64,000 nucleotides of DNA from Cercis canadensis. Its lineage: Eukaryota > Streptophyta > Magnoliopsida > Fabales > Fabaceae. Made by a program: the position numbers and the translations under genes. Under the pieces are notes generated by a model. That model worked only from the letters and a program-made list of their open reading frames with translations, was not told the DNA's origin and searched no databases. The stretch is from contig QAOA01003631.1 in NCBI GenBank assembly GCA_003255065.1, positions 62,001 to 126,000 of the forward strand, read 5' to 3'. The number at the start of each line of letters is the position of its first letter. Position 1 is the stretch's first letter. Of this stretch, positions 11,701 to 23,948 are shown one piece after another.

Positions 11701-14531
11701 TGCATCTTTTTTGTAAAGATTACCTTTTCAGTGTGAACTTATATTTTGTTAACTTGACACAATTGTTTAATAGATGAGAGGTGCTGAAGCTAGAATAAAA
11801 ACTTTTCTAGCTTTGCTAAATTGGGAAATAATTTGAACCTGAGTTTGTTGATGACTGCAAAAATGTTGTTTTCTTGATTTAATTTTATGGTTTGTTTTAT
11901 TTTTGCTTTGGCAATATGTTCTACTTCCTACTGATAGTAATCAGGAAGTTTCCATGGACCAAAACAAAAACTGATTTGGAAGTTTGTGTGTGACATTTAT
12001 ATCATGAACAATTATAACTGGTTGTCATTTCCCCTTATTTCAGGAATGCGAATTCTGAAGATATCAAGTATAGAGACTCAATAATAGAGCAGAGAACCAA
12101 AACCTCAAGAGAGGGGTTCTCTGGGCAATCAGAGAGAGGCTCTAAATACAAATCAATGGAAAAACCAATTAAAATAGATGATGGTCCTGTTGGAGATTTG
12201 TCAACTGAAAGGTCTTCCAGTTCCAAGGCTTCTCCCATGGCCCTTGTGGAAAGATCTCCTTCCTCCACTAGTATTGATCGCAGGTACGTGAATAAAAGTG
12301 GAGTTAGGCGGAGTCTTGAAATTGAAGAAACTGGACGGAGGAACAGTAGTGAAGCAAGAGATTTCTCTGCTTCTGAAGATAGACTGGGTCGGGATTTAAT
12401 ACTAGAGAAACCACTGTTGGATGAGTCCTCTCAAGTAGATTCATCTTTTTATGGTAGAACCAGTCAGGGCAATGCATCTTTAATTCCTCCCCCACCTGCT
12501 TTCAGGGGTGGACTAGACAGACCTTTTATGGGTTCTTTAGAGGATGATGGTAGAGACAACAATGCTCGTTACAGGCGAAGTAATGATCCTGGTTTTGGAA
12601 GAGGGCATGGCAATTCCTGGAGGGGTGTTCCAAACTGGACTTCACCAGTACCAAATGGATTTGTTCCTTTCCAACATGGTCCAACTCATGGAGGTTTTCA
12701 AGCAATGATGCCACAGTTTCCATCTCAACCTCTATTTGGTGTTAGGCCTCCAATGGAAGTTAACCATGCTGGTATTCCTTACCATATCCCAGATGCTGAC
12801 AGGTTTCCTGGTCACTTACGCCCACTTGGGTGGCAGAATATGTTGGATGGTACAGGCCCTTCTCATTTACATGGATGGGATGGCAATAATGGTGTCTTCA
12901 GAGATGATCCTCACATGTATAGTGGTTCTGATTGGGACCGGAACAGGCATTCAGCAAGTAGTCGTGGATGGGAATCCGGTTCTGAGAATTGGAAAGAGCA
13001 GAATGGTGATCTGAAGAAGGACTTTCCCTCTCCAACCCACAAAGATGAGTCTGTACCTTCCCAGGTGGATGATGGTTTGCCTGAGCAGACTGTTCAGGTG
13101 TCTCAGGATGAACACATTCAGGATGTCTTCTGTGAAAAAACCCCTGAAACAAAAATTTCCAGTTTGAGTTCTCCAGCAAAAGCGGCTTTGAATTCTTTGC
13201 CCACAACTACGCTTGAGAATGCTTCTGATACTTCGACGCCAATTGACAGGACTTCTCTTTTCAGCCGTTTCTACCTTTCCAAACTTGACATTTCAGCGGA
13301 ACTTGCACTTCCAGAGTTATATGAGCAGTGTATGTGTCTGCTGAATGTTGGAAAGGATGCATGTGTTGATGCAGATGCAAGTACAGATCCATATGTTAAG
13401 GTAAAGAATCTTCATAGAGCCTCAAGTATAATTAATTATTTTTTCCCAGAAGGGGGTTGATTTTTCGATCAATTGCAAAACCTTGGGGGGAAGTATTTTA
13501 ACTTGGCATGAGTGAGACAGTGATATTTACTCAAATTGAAAGTCTTTCTTGACTAAAAAAATTAGCTGCAATAAATGATGTCTGATGTATTCAGTTTTTC
13601 CCCTCATCTGTTGATTTGACAGAATGGTTCAAGAGCTCCACAGAAGTATGCTGTCACTTTATCAAGGCGTTCACCTTTTCCAGCAATTGACACTTCCATC
13701 TTCCAGGTAAACGATTTGATGAGTTTTTATTCTTGTTACAGCAATTTCTGAGAATGAATGGTTCCTATGTTGCCTATTTTTCCTGAGTGCTGTGTAACAA
13801 TGTCTATGAATTGTCTAGCTGAGCTTTAATAAATGTACTGAACTTGTCATTTTGTCAAGTTCCTATTAATTTAGAAGTACTGAATTCTGGACTCATGAGT
13901 GAACATGTTCCCCAATTTGCAGAGAGCCATAGACCTTTACAAGAAGCAGAGGGTGGAAATGCCAAATGGGGGGAAATTAGATATTATATCAGCATCCAAA
14001 CAAGTCCAAGTGGATGAGCCAGTTCCAATTCCCAGTTTGGAGAATATGCAGGTTTCTGAAATGGAAAACATGTCTCTGACTACATTAGATTTGAAGGAAG
14101 TTGAAACTATTTCTCCTGCCGCTAAGGAGGATTTGGAGGAAGAATTAGATCAAACCCATAGCCCTGGGCAGGATAATTTTTGTGCCCTCTCTGGTCCATC
14201 TTCTGGACATAGTTTGGGGGAGAAACAGGACAAAGTCTTGTCCGAGCAGGCGAATTCAGGGGATGCTCTGGAGAATCACTCCGCAGGCAAAAATTCATCT
14301 CAGTTGGCCCCCACTTTGCACAAAGGCGGTGATAACATGGATGGCAAAGCTAAAAGTACTGGTTTTGCCCATTGTGTGGATGAAAAGCTGGGGTTTGGTG
14401 ACCCATTGGGTGGTCCCTTAATTTTTGAGGATGGTTCTCCCAAAGCTTGTGATGCTTTGATGCCTGGGTCAAATGAGTCTGAGTCGCTAATTTTAAGCCG
14501 GATACATCATTCTCCTGAAAGTACACATTGA
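5707..14531 (+). CDS. Large Arg/Asp/Lys/Ser-rich nuclear-type protein (At5g53440-like)
   Basis: Five coding exons: 5707-6259, 10544-11426, 12044-13400, 13623-13706, 13923-14531, all in frame, giving 1161 residues. The first intron is 4.3 kb. Residues 1-184 are rich in Ser, Lys, Glu and Arg (start MPRSSKHKSSKHSSRD). Residues about 310-386 are runs of Arg-Asp dipeptides. Exon 3 has a Gly/Pro/Phe-rich middle and a more conserved-looking stretch (LFSRFYLSKLDISAELALPELYEQC), after which the C-terminus is acidic. The composition is typical of nuclear RNA-processing scaffolds, with likely basic nuclear targeting. Relatives are often named 'CCCH zinc finger 13-like', but no CCCH finger is visible, so that name probably reflects low-complexity matching. 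Arabidopsis At5g53440 (from memory, similar length) sits next to ORG1 as here. Molecular role unknown. Confidence 0.85.
8931..9364. repeat. Direct repeat of about 216 bases abutting an N
   Basis: Two near-identical copies, 8931-9146 and 9148-9364, are separated by a single N at 9147. Only a few substitutions and one single-base indel differ between them. The N exactly at the junction suggests two overlapping contig ends, or two haplotypes, that were joined without merging rather than a true tandem duplication. Confidence 0.85.
9941..9998. repeat. Tandem pair of 29-base units
   Basis: The unit beginning AAGTTGTTTTCATTG and ending GGCATATAA occurs at 9941-9969 and again at 9970-9998 without visible difference. 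It lies inside the first intron of the charged-protein gene. Confidence 0.9.
10919..11150 (+). repeat. Degenerate hexamer repeat coding Arg-Asp dipeptides
   Basis: Repeated CGTGAT, CGAGAT and AGAGAT hexamers encode an almost unbroken run of Arg-Asp (with His, Tyr and Trp interruptions) at residues about 310-386 of the charged protein. Synonymous codon mixing shows that the dipeptide is preserved rather than the DNA word, so selection on the protein is plausible. Open frames on other strands and frames here are by-products of the repeat. Confidence 0.9.
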
Positions 14532-16025
14532 GACAATTTCTATATCTTCATTGCTTTTTGTCCGTCAGGTTTTTATTTCCTCTCCCTTTCCTGTTGCTTT
14601 CATTTTCCAGCGAGGAAATAAATGAAAATGCCATTCATGTTCCCTTAAAGAGGGTTTTAAGACCCTCCATGCATGTTCTTTCCGCGCTTCTCATTTCTCC
14701 CATTTAGCATTTCTGCATGGGCGTGCGGCAGCACTGAGCGTTTCATAGAAAATAACACCATCCATTTGCATTGATGCTACGGGCTAGTATGGCTCCTCAG
14801 TCAAGTTGATTTCCATAAAAGCTTTTCCAAATTGTGTGGAGTGGCCAGTTGTCTCTTTTCATAAATTTTTGGTTTTGTTTAGTTGTGGTTGGGTGGGGGC
14901 ATGCTATGTTTCTTGCCTTTAATCTTTTGCTTCTTTTTAGTTACTCCCTTCTTTTCTCTCAGGTGCTGATAACTATTTTTCCCGGTTATGCCTTTATTGT
15001 TTCATGATTTTCGTATACGTTAGTTTTCTTCTAAACCATTTCCTAGCTTTTTTCTTCTATGCTCGAAACGAACTCACTAATTTTATTCAAACAGTTTCTT
15101 CTCTCCTTTTTTTTTCTTTTTATAAGTTTTGTTTCGTTGCCATTTTTTCACCTTTTGTGTTTACCCTTTTTTCTTGGGCTACATCATGAGGTTTGAACTC
15201 AATTTTTTCTTTTTGTAAATTACCCATTTTAATTTTGGTTTTGTATTTGCATGTTACTTTCCCTGAAAAAAATAGAATAAAGTGCATTGAGCATGTTTTA
15301 ATTGAAAAAATGTTTACATTATCTCAAGTATCTCGGATAAAGATTGTTTGTGGTTTTAAACTAGCTTTTAAAACCTTATTCGTTTCAAAATTGCTCTTTA
15401 CACTATTGCATAGGGTGTACTAAGCCTTTATCTTTTGAAGAGATGAAAATCAAAGCATTTTGGGCTTTTTTTTTAATGAATTGCGTTGCCGCTCAATAAT
15501 AAGTATATCATCATAACAGTACATTCCTCTTCAGAGCATGTCCACCTATCCAAAACGGCAAAACATTAGGATACAAACCGTAAGACATTAGTTTAGCAAG
15601 TTGAAAAATCAATTGCTGCGATTCAGGAGGAAGTGCTCCCTTCCCTTGCGTCAAATGGCATACGTGGCACGCAGATAGACTGATGCTACTCATGGGCAAA
15701 GTCACTTCGTAATAAAGAGACAGTATGCAACTGCGTTTACGTGCCAGGAAAAGAACCCTGACGAGAGATGGCAATATCGAAGACGTCCGAGAAATGGAAT
15801 AACAATGGTAACAACGTATAGATGTTACCCAGCCAAAATCTTCCTTTGTTTCTTTAATTAGTTAAGACAAATTAATAGGCTCCTAATACCAGTGATGCTA
15901 CCATTGATACTATTCCAAGATGGCAACTTTTTTTTCTTCCTTTCCATCAGATCATGTAATCAGATACATCAATTCTAGAAAGTTAACTCACAAAATTGAA
16001 GTTTCTCATATGGCATTTACTCATC
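14532..16025. other. Convergent 3' flanks of the charged-protein and SF3a60 genes
   Basis: Tail-to-tail spacer. The left part is T-rich and probably 3'UTR of the plus-strand gene, with an AATAAA at 14617-14622. The right part, up to 16025, should contain the 3'UTR of SF3a60 on minus. A minus open frame at 15511-15774 has no recognisable domain and is best read as 3'UTR or intergenic. Confidence 0.5.
14617..14622 (+). terminator. Candidate polyadenylation signal of the charged-protein gene
   Basis: AATAAA lies 86 bases after the stop codon at 14531. Plant polyadenylation signals are loose, so this is only a candidate; T-rich sequence follows. Confidence 0.3.
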
Positions 16026-19000
16026 TCATATCAAGCCCTGGCGCTGTAGATCAGTATATGTCTTCTTGTTGTATATGTTGCCTTCTTTGTCTTCATATTC
16101 TTCTTCTAGATCTGGGCGCCACTTGTTTAGTCCTTGTCTTTCTTGTATTCTCTTCCATAGTTCTTTTGCTTCCTGAATCACAACGTTTGTATGTCAGAAA
16201 CAGTAGAAGTCACAGGAAAAAGAGTTACCCGTTGAATGTCAGTAACTGATAAAAAATGTTCGTTATCGACTACATAGAGCAGCAGACTGCATACATATTT
16301 CAAGGTTGCTGGAAAGCTAATTCATTCTGATTCCATGGTGTTTTCAAGAAGCTATCTTGCTAAAATTACACATGTGAGCGTGATATCCAAAATGTGTTGT
16401 GAATAAAATTAGTTTCATTTATATATTGCAAAAAAAGCACTTTTCAGTGTCAACTTAGCAAAAGGGTACAACAATGTATTCCCAATGTAAGATTATGTCA
16501 GCATTTGTCATCATGAGTCACCTTGTGGGACCCAATAATAACTACTGAATAACAAGAAGTGTCTGCAGTGAAACACGCTACTATATAGTAAGTTATTAAT
16601 TATACTTGTAAAATATACTATAAAGCAAGGAAACGCAAAATACATACCTCAATTGATGTAATTTCATTGAAGTTCTTAGTATTTGGTATACCAAGGCAGC
16701 GCATCCCATGTTGATGGCGCCATTCTTTAAAATGCCGTTCAAAAGCTCTGCGACCCCAATAACTGTAGTTGCCACATATCTCACATTTGAATTCCTGAAA
16801 TGCATATTATAATATTAAATGACCAGAATCCCGCGAACCAGAAAGTGTCATATAACAAATCCCTAATTTTCCTCTCAAGAAAGGTGTGGGTTGTCCAAAT
16901 GAAGATGACACTGCTAAGAGGCAAATTGTTGCAACTTCCAAGTTTTAGAAGCATCTTTAAAAAAGCATAAGCAATACTAAGCCTTAAATATCCAGAGTAG
17001 AAGACAATAGTCCAAACCACTTTTGAGAGGACCGGTGAAATTCCGGTTTCCAAAATTGAAAAATAATAGTACCTGACCAAGACCGTGTAACTTATACAGC
17101 CAATAAGGAATAGGCTTTCCATCCCATCCCATTGGCAACTTTAGGGGATTATATATCTGCTGCTCCTCATCTTCACTCTCGGTGTCCTCTTGTGTCTCTT
17201 CCTGCAAAGGATTATAAAATACAAGAAGTTACTAGATCTATATTTATTAGGAACAGAAAAGGGAGAGAAGTAAATGAGAAAATAAAATAAGGTGAACATA
17301 GTGAGAATGGGGGAGGGCAAGAAACTAATTTTCTGCTCTCATGTTAGGATGGAATATACAATTTTAAGGATGAAAAAGTAACAAATATTCCATTGTCCAG
17401 GAGAGTAAGGAAGATGGAAGAAAAAAACTACAAACAAAAGTTGCTATATTCTGCTAGATTTATAATTTTCAGCATCTTAACAGCTAATTTTACAATTTGC
17501 TCATCTCATTCCCTCATACATTTTTGGTGGGGATGTGTTAACCCCTGATAATAGTGTTCTCAAGATGTGCATCCATTCGCAATCTTTTTGGTTATCAAAC
17601 AGAGCTTTATAAGTTTCTCCTCTAATGTTTCTGTTGAATTATCCTATTTTTATCCTCTCCTAGAAACAGGGAAATAAGAGATTCAAAATTGTATTCATTC
17701 CTATAGCGTGTTTCTCAATGGCAGCATATGAACAAAATTGTACATTCTTAGGTGAATAGTTCTCACTATCCACAATAACATCTTACAATCTAAGTGTTAC
17801 AGCACACATAGCACAACTGGTCGAGGAACTCCCAAAAAAGTTGAGGTCCCAGGTTCGAATCCCCAATCCCTAGCTAGAAAATCTAGCTCTATCTATCTAA
17901 TGCCAAAAAAAAAATTCAAAGTGTTACAGAAGGTAGAAATTCATATGACAGGACCAATCATTACAACTAGTTCCTCACAGCAGCCACCCCAGGACCCTTT
18001 TTTTTTTTTTCTTTTTTTGATAAAAACAACCCCACGATGTTAAGTGCATGCAAGGAATGTACATATGCTTATACTTATAGCATCAAAATATAAAGGTTAC
18101 CCTGAGTTCTTTACAAGTTTATGAAACAGTGGCTCAATAAACTAATAAATAAACCACACATTCACGCACTATGGAACCTTTTCACAGGCTCTTTAAAACA
18201 CTTCAACTCACCTCCCCACGTTCTGCTTCAAGTTCCTCATATGTCAAGGCTTGCTTCTTCACAACATTGTCTTTTGTTTTTGTAATTATCTGTAGAAAGC
18301 TCAGAGAAATATTATATACACAAAAAAAAAAAAAAAAAAAAAACATTTTCTGTATGCCCAAAACTCAGTGATTTGATGCTGATGTTGGATATGCCAACCA
18401 ATAAGAAATCATATTAAGTCAAATAAAAACTACAGAAGCATTTTGGCCTCCATCAGTGCAATTTCTTTTGAAAATAGAGAAAATATGAAGCAACATGTTC
18501 TTACATCTGTCAACAAATCACATAGTCTTCTCATTTTGGCCTCCATCAGTGCAATTTCTTTTGAATTTTCATCTTGTTGCGGAACTGCAGCAGGCCCATT
18601 TTTATCTGAACCCCACGGCCCCTTAGCAAAATGCTTCTTGTCCAACTTCTCAAGAGGTGTGTGCTGCATAAGTGGCAAAGCCAATTAAATTCTTTCAAGT
18701 AAAGCTAGATTTTGAAGGCAAAGCTTAGGGAAACATAAAGCAACTTCAAGCAATAATCAGGGATGTAAGGCCTCTTCCAACCAAACAGAAGATTAGGCTG
18801 CAAGGTTTTTAATGAGATTTCAATCCAATGTTCAAAAGAAATGAGTTAGCATTTTCACAGCATCTATCCAACATCTATAAAATCGCAGATAAGCTGAAAG
18901 AATCCTGATCTTCACAAATGATCCCCATCAATTAAAGCATACAGTTACACATTATGTCAAGACCCAATTATCTATACTTCCCAGTAGAATTAGTGCGTCC

Positions 19001-22000
19001 CAAAATAGCAGCAAAATGAAACAAGTGCAATTTTATATTCACACGCTCATTCATTACCTCTTCAATATGCTATAGACTATATGTCCTTCAGCCAGCATGC
19101 AGCTAGTAACTCCTAGTCCTTGAATCTATGTTTCTACATAAAATCTACACTTAAAATGGCAGTAATAGTGCACAGACGGTACTCCCACCTATATTGTATC
19201 CATGCAGGAAAAGTACGTTTTCTTAAAGCTCTCTGCAGGATACCCTGAATTTTATTTTTTACTCTTAAGAAGTTTAAGCAATCCTTCTAGGTCATGGTGC
19301 AGAAATAATGGAAATAAATATTAGAATATTAAATGCTTTGACTTCTGCACAAAGATCTCCTAATTTTTTAACTAATAATATTACACTTACAACAGTCAAT
19401 TGGAAGAGTAAAAAGAAAGCGACCTAACAACTCTTACAGGAAAATCTTGGTTTTAGAAACTACTGCAAAGATAATCCAATGGATTCCTTCCACAATTCAC
19501 AGGAAAAAAAGAAAAATGAAAAACAACAAAGAAAATTGTATCTCTGTGCCATGTAAAGGCAGAAAAATCACCTTTGTGAGGAACAGCCTCTCAGCGCGTT
19601 GCTGAACAGTACCGCCAGTCTTAAGTCCCAATCCAGCCAGTGCCTGCCACACCAAAGAAGAAGAAACAGTGATCAACAAACTAAACTTGTAACTTAAATA
19701 GACAACTGGAGAGAGGGAGGGGACAAGGGATACTTAATTTTGTTTACACGCAAACTGAAGTTCAAGATATTAAAATTATTGTTACTGCAGGAGATATTTG
19801 TTAACATCTGATGTTTGAGGAAACCTATGGAAAATATAAAATCATGTAATCTTTTAGAACAGTAATACTTCTATCATAACTGTATCTCTGATCTTAGGAA
19901 GCACCACTGGACCTCTACTGCAAAGATACTACTTTTTCATTAAAATGAACAACTCAATAGAAACATTCAAGTTCAGAGATCCACAGGATAATGTAAGAAG
20001 AAGATATCTGATTCCGCGATGCATTAAACCTGTTTAAGTTTGAGTGCTCATTTGGTTGAGGAAGCTTTGACTTTTACACTATGAAAAGCTAAAACTCCTG
20101 CGTATGGGTGGAATCCACTGCCCAACCAAACAAGCACCAAGTTACTTTTCATGTCTATCTTTTATTTGAAATACTTAAGCTTTTGGCATAAAACGCTGAA
20201 CATGCAAAAGGTAATACATTTATAATATCTCAAAGATGAATATGAAATTAAAACAATTATACCACAAGTAGGGGTGTAAAATGCTACTTCAGAGCTTATT
20301 GGGACACATCACTGGCTATATTTTTGATGGATTAGATTGGAAATACAAAAACAATAAATGAAATATTATGTCCATAATTTGTCATCTTTATTGCAATAAA
20401 AGTATATTTGACAGAAGGAAATTGATTACCTCCTTTAACTTTTCAGGACCAACTTCTATCAGCTCTTCAACTGTACTGTAATAATCAAGATCAATTACAG
20501 CATGCTGAGCAGGTACATGTCCATTCTCTTGGCTGTCGTTCTCCCATCCTGGAACCTGGCCAATTGCCCAATTTTCTTCAAACTCAGACACTACCTGCCA
20601 CAATTCAATCAAAAACACCGTTCCATAAAAGGAGAAAATGGAAATCATACACAAGGAATCCTAAGTGAATATGACATTAAGAGTTATCTTTAAAGGATTC
20701 AGGTACAGTGGCAAACCCTCCATAATGTAATATAAATTGAACAAAGAAATACCCAGATGAAACATGAAGCTGACTATTGAAAGGTTGATTTTTCTTTTTC
20801 TTTTTCTTTTTTTACTGTCAAACTAACCAATGGAGACACATTTATTTCTCTGAAAAAAAAAAATAAACTATACAATCTGTTTAAATAGTTAATCCAATAA
20901 ATTAGTTAACAGAAGAGTTCAAGATAAGTTCAAAAGTGTAGTGTCAGAGACCGTGGGATAATGAGAAACAAAATCATCATAGGTTCTTTATTTATAACAT
21001 AAAATAGTTTACCAAAAGTTTTACCTAGATGTAAAAAGTATAATAATAGAAGGATCAAGGATATTTTTTGAATAAATTGACACAATACGATAATGAACAT
21101 ATCATAGGGAATTTCTACGGCCTAAGCTCTGACTTACCTTCAAATCAAATTTGCAAAAATGAAAACTCAACTAAAACCAGTTTAAAGCAAAGCTCCATTA
21201 AGTTCCTACTCCCTAGTGAAATTTAAGAACAAACAAAGAGAGGGGGAAAGTTTCTACCCTAATACAAGACAGGCTCAAAATTACACTCAAAACTACAAGA
21301 ACTTCAAAAAAGTGGCCAGATAAAAAATAATCACCTTCAAGAAAATACGATCAACATCTTGCAAGGGTTCAGTCCGCTGAAAAAAGTAAATCAGATACTC
21401 CAAAAGGCTCTCCATATACTCCCTGTACTGCCTGTAGAAATTTGAATAGCAGAAACTTAGAAATTTATGTAAATAACTTACAAAAATAGGAGGTACACAA
21501 ATGTCAAATTAGCAGTGCAACAGAATTCATGAGAGCAAGTCTATTCACCTTGTCATTTTCATTTTGCGAGGAATCTTATCTGTTTGAGAGAAAACATCAA
21601 GGTAAGCAGAGTACTCAATTGGCTCTCCAAATTTGGAATTGATAAACTGATGGTACAATTCATGCAAGTCTAAGTATCGACCAGAAGCTTCCTGAATGAA
21701 AATTTCAAAGGATCAATAACCAGAAAAGCTATAGGAGAAGAAAATATCAATGTTGAAAATGCGACTTTATTTTTATAGAATAATTTATTAAAAGGAAGAA
21801 GAAGAACACATACAAGGATGACTACCAATCCTCCAAAAAAAAAGAAAAAAAGAAAACAGAGAAAATAAAATGAAACATCAGCTCAAAAGAGTTACCAAAT
21901 CTCTCAGTAAATTCAGAGTGGAAAACCCCTTAAAGAGATTATTAGCAGATACCCAAAAAAAAAAAAAAAATTAACCTATCCCAAAGATGTTGCAGAGGTA

Positions 22001-23948
22001 AACATCTGTGCTCAAAATTTCTTAAATTAGACTCCAGTTGAAAATGTGACTTTGTCTCTCCTAACAGTAGACTATATTAAATTTCATCTTTAACTCCTTA
22101 TTGCCTCCATAGAAAAGCACATTAGTCAGGTAACTTCTTCCAAGCCAATCCTATTGCAACAGGAGGATTATTAAATGCTCAATCACACAGCACAAATTTG
22201 AGGTCAACAGAAAAACGCTAAGGAGCTGTTGGTGCTATTCTTAAATTTTCCTTCTTGAATAACTTTCACAAAGAAATTGCTTTCAATAATGTCATTTTTT
22301 ACTCTTGAGTAATAATCTAAAAAAATTTGTGATTTGTTATCCTGGGCAACCAATCTCCTTTCAGCAAAATGTTCTAAATAATTCTCAAAAACTCACTCCT
22401 ATCTTTTCCTGCAATGCATGCAGTTTTCTGGTTTCTACAATCAGAGACATGTACCTAAAATCTAAAATCTTAATCAAAATTCAAAGGGCCCATATTTTTC
22501 ATGAACTGATGTTAATTTTATTGTCTTTTAACTATAGCTAAGCTATTCAGTGCTGTAATCTCGGTTGCACACAAAGGAGGCAGATGCCTCAAAATTAATG
22601 TTGACAAAGTGCATCCTGCACACTATCCCAAGTTACAATGACTGAGCACAGACAGCACTCTCTATATTTTCTATGTTCTACAGGAACTTGGCAATTATAA
22701 TATAACTTCTTTTCTTCAAATAAGTGCAACTGTTATGTCAGTCTGCCTTAGGCATGCTAACTACATAACAGTGTAGTCAGAGAGAGGAAGACACAGACCT
22801 CTCCGCTAAATTCAATTTGAGGTTCCTCCTTAAGTAGTGCTTCAGACTCCTCACTAGCATCCACAACACGTGCAGCTGGGTGCTTTCTATGATACTCTCG
22901 TATCTGCATGTATCACAATATAACCAATTTATTAAACATGTACAAGCAATTAGGATCAAATAATTGTGAGAACTCAGCTTCACCACATACACAAAGATGC
23001 TATTTCTTTCCTCGTATATCCTAACCAGCTTAAAATTCTATGATGTCTTCTAGATACACATATGAACATGCAAATGGATAGAAGTTAAACAAAAAGTGAT
23101 TTTGATTGCCCAACTTTTTCGCTTGGTAGTTCACCTTTTGGAGGTCAAAGATAATCCCACTTTCCAAAATAAAATGCAAAACACAATGACAAACAGAGAT
23201 GCTTTATACGGGCAGAATACATTTTTTTTGTAACTGAAACGCATCTTTTCATTTTCCCAAATGAAGTTCCTACTTCTGTAACCAGGAAAAACAAATTACC
23301 TCTTTCAGTCTATCATAAAAGGCACTAAATACATTTGTTCCAGTTGCAGTTTGACCTCCTAGTGCAGCAATTTCATCCTTCCTTGCACTGTCTTTATCTT
23401 CGTATATCTCAACCTGAGAAACAGAAAAGGAAATCAACTAAGCTCTACCAGTGTTGAGACAAGATAGATGAGAAAACAATGAAGGAAAACAAACCCTAGT
23501 TCTGTCTTACTTTCTAATAATTCAATAACATAAAACAAAATTGGCCATTCCACAACCCTCACTTCCAAATCCACACCAGCATGTCCATGTTATATGAATC
23601 AAATACCATCTTCTCTTCTCAACTGCAATTTTAGATGAGCTCCAAGTAACTCGGGAGTTTTTTTTTTCTATTTTGACCCTAACTAATCACTCTAGGTTTC
23701 GGAATATCTAGTACAGATTATGTTGTAGTAATGAGAATTAAAGGAAAATTCAGAAAATTGAAGAACAAACTTACCAGCTTTTCAGTGGTAGCGGTAATAG
23801 TATCAATCATGTTTCGAACACGGTGACTCTTAAACAAGCGCTCCTTGTAGGTGGCCGGCTCATTCTGGAGGTCCTTCACTATCAGCCGCTCGAACCGCTC
23901 CACATCCTCGTGTGCTGCCCGAGTCACCTCCAGCAGCGTCGACGACAT
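16026..23948 (-). CDS. ATO: Splicing factor 3A subunit 3 (SF3a60/PRP9; ATROPOS homologue)
   Basis: Twelve exons on minus: 23948-23775, 23413-23300, 22903-22799, 21691-21549, 21431-21335, 20594-20430, 19643-19572, 18663-18505, 18289-18212, 17201-17073, 16794-16648, 16172-16026. Together they encode 509 residues, close to the length of Arabidopsis ATO. The N-terminal PRP9-type region begins [24 protein letters not shown]-like helix motif ([16 protein letters not shown]) lies near residues 268-286. The signature [19 protein letters not shown] precedes a matrin-type C2H2 zinc finger (Cys416, Cys419, His433, His439) in [14 protein letters not shown]. The C-terminus ends [14 protein letters not shown]. 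The protein is part of the SF3a complex of U2 snRNP, needed for branch-site recognition in the nucleus. One intron carries a SINE and another a copied piece of exon 8. Confidence 0.96.
17803..17918 (+). mobile_element. tRNA-derived SINE with 11-base target-site duplication
   Basis: The element has an A-box-like TAGCACAACTGGTCGAG and a perfect B-box GGTTCGAATCC about 40 bases later, followed by a short body and an A-rich tail ending TTCA. The 11-base word AAGTGTTACAG occurs immediately before (17792-17802) and after (17919-17929). This is the structure expected of a LINE-mobilised plant SINE. It lies in an SF3a60 intron, antisense to that gene. Confidence 0.85.
18439..18472. repeat. 34-base copy of SF3a60 exon 8 sequence inside the next intron
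   Basis: The 34 bases at 18439-18472 are identical to 18532-18565 within exon 8 (coding the EIALMEAKM segment), in the same orientation and 93 bases apart. The copy sits just past the exon's donor site (18504-18503), inside the downstream intron. It probably arose by a local duplication. Confidence 0.9.

Noticed and set aside
15511-15774. Minus-strand open frame of 87 codons between the convergent genes
   Set aside because: No recognisable domain, no splice partner, and it lies where the SF3a60 3'UTR is expected.
17803-17918. A tRNA gene suggested by the B-box
   Set aside because: No cloverleaf can be drawn, and an A tail and target duplication show a SINE.
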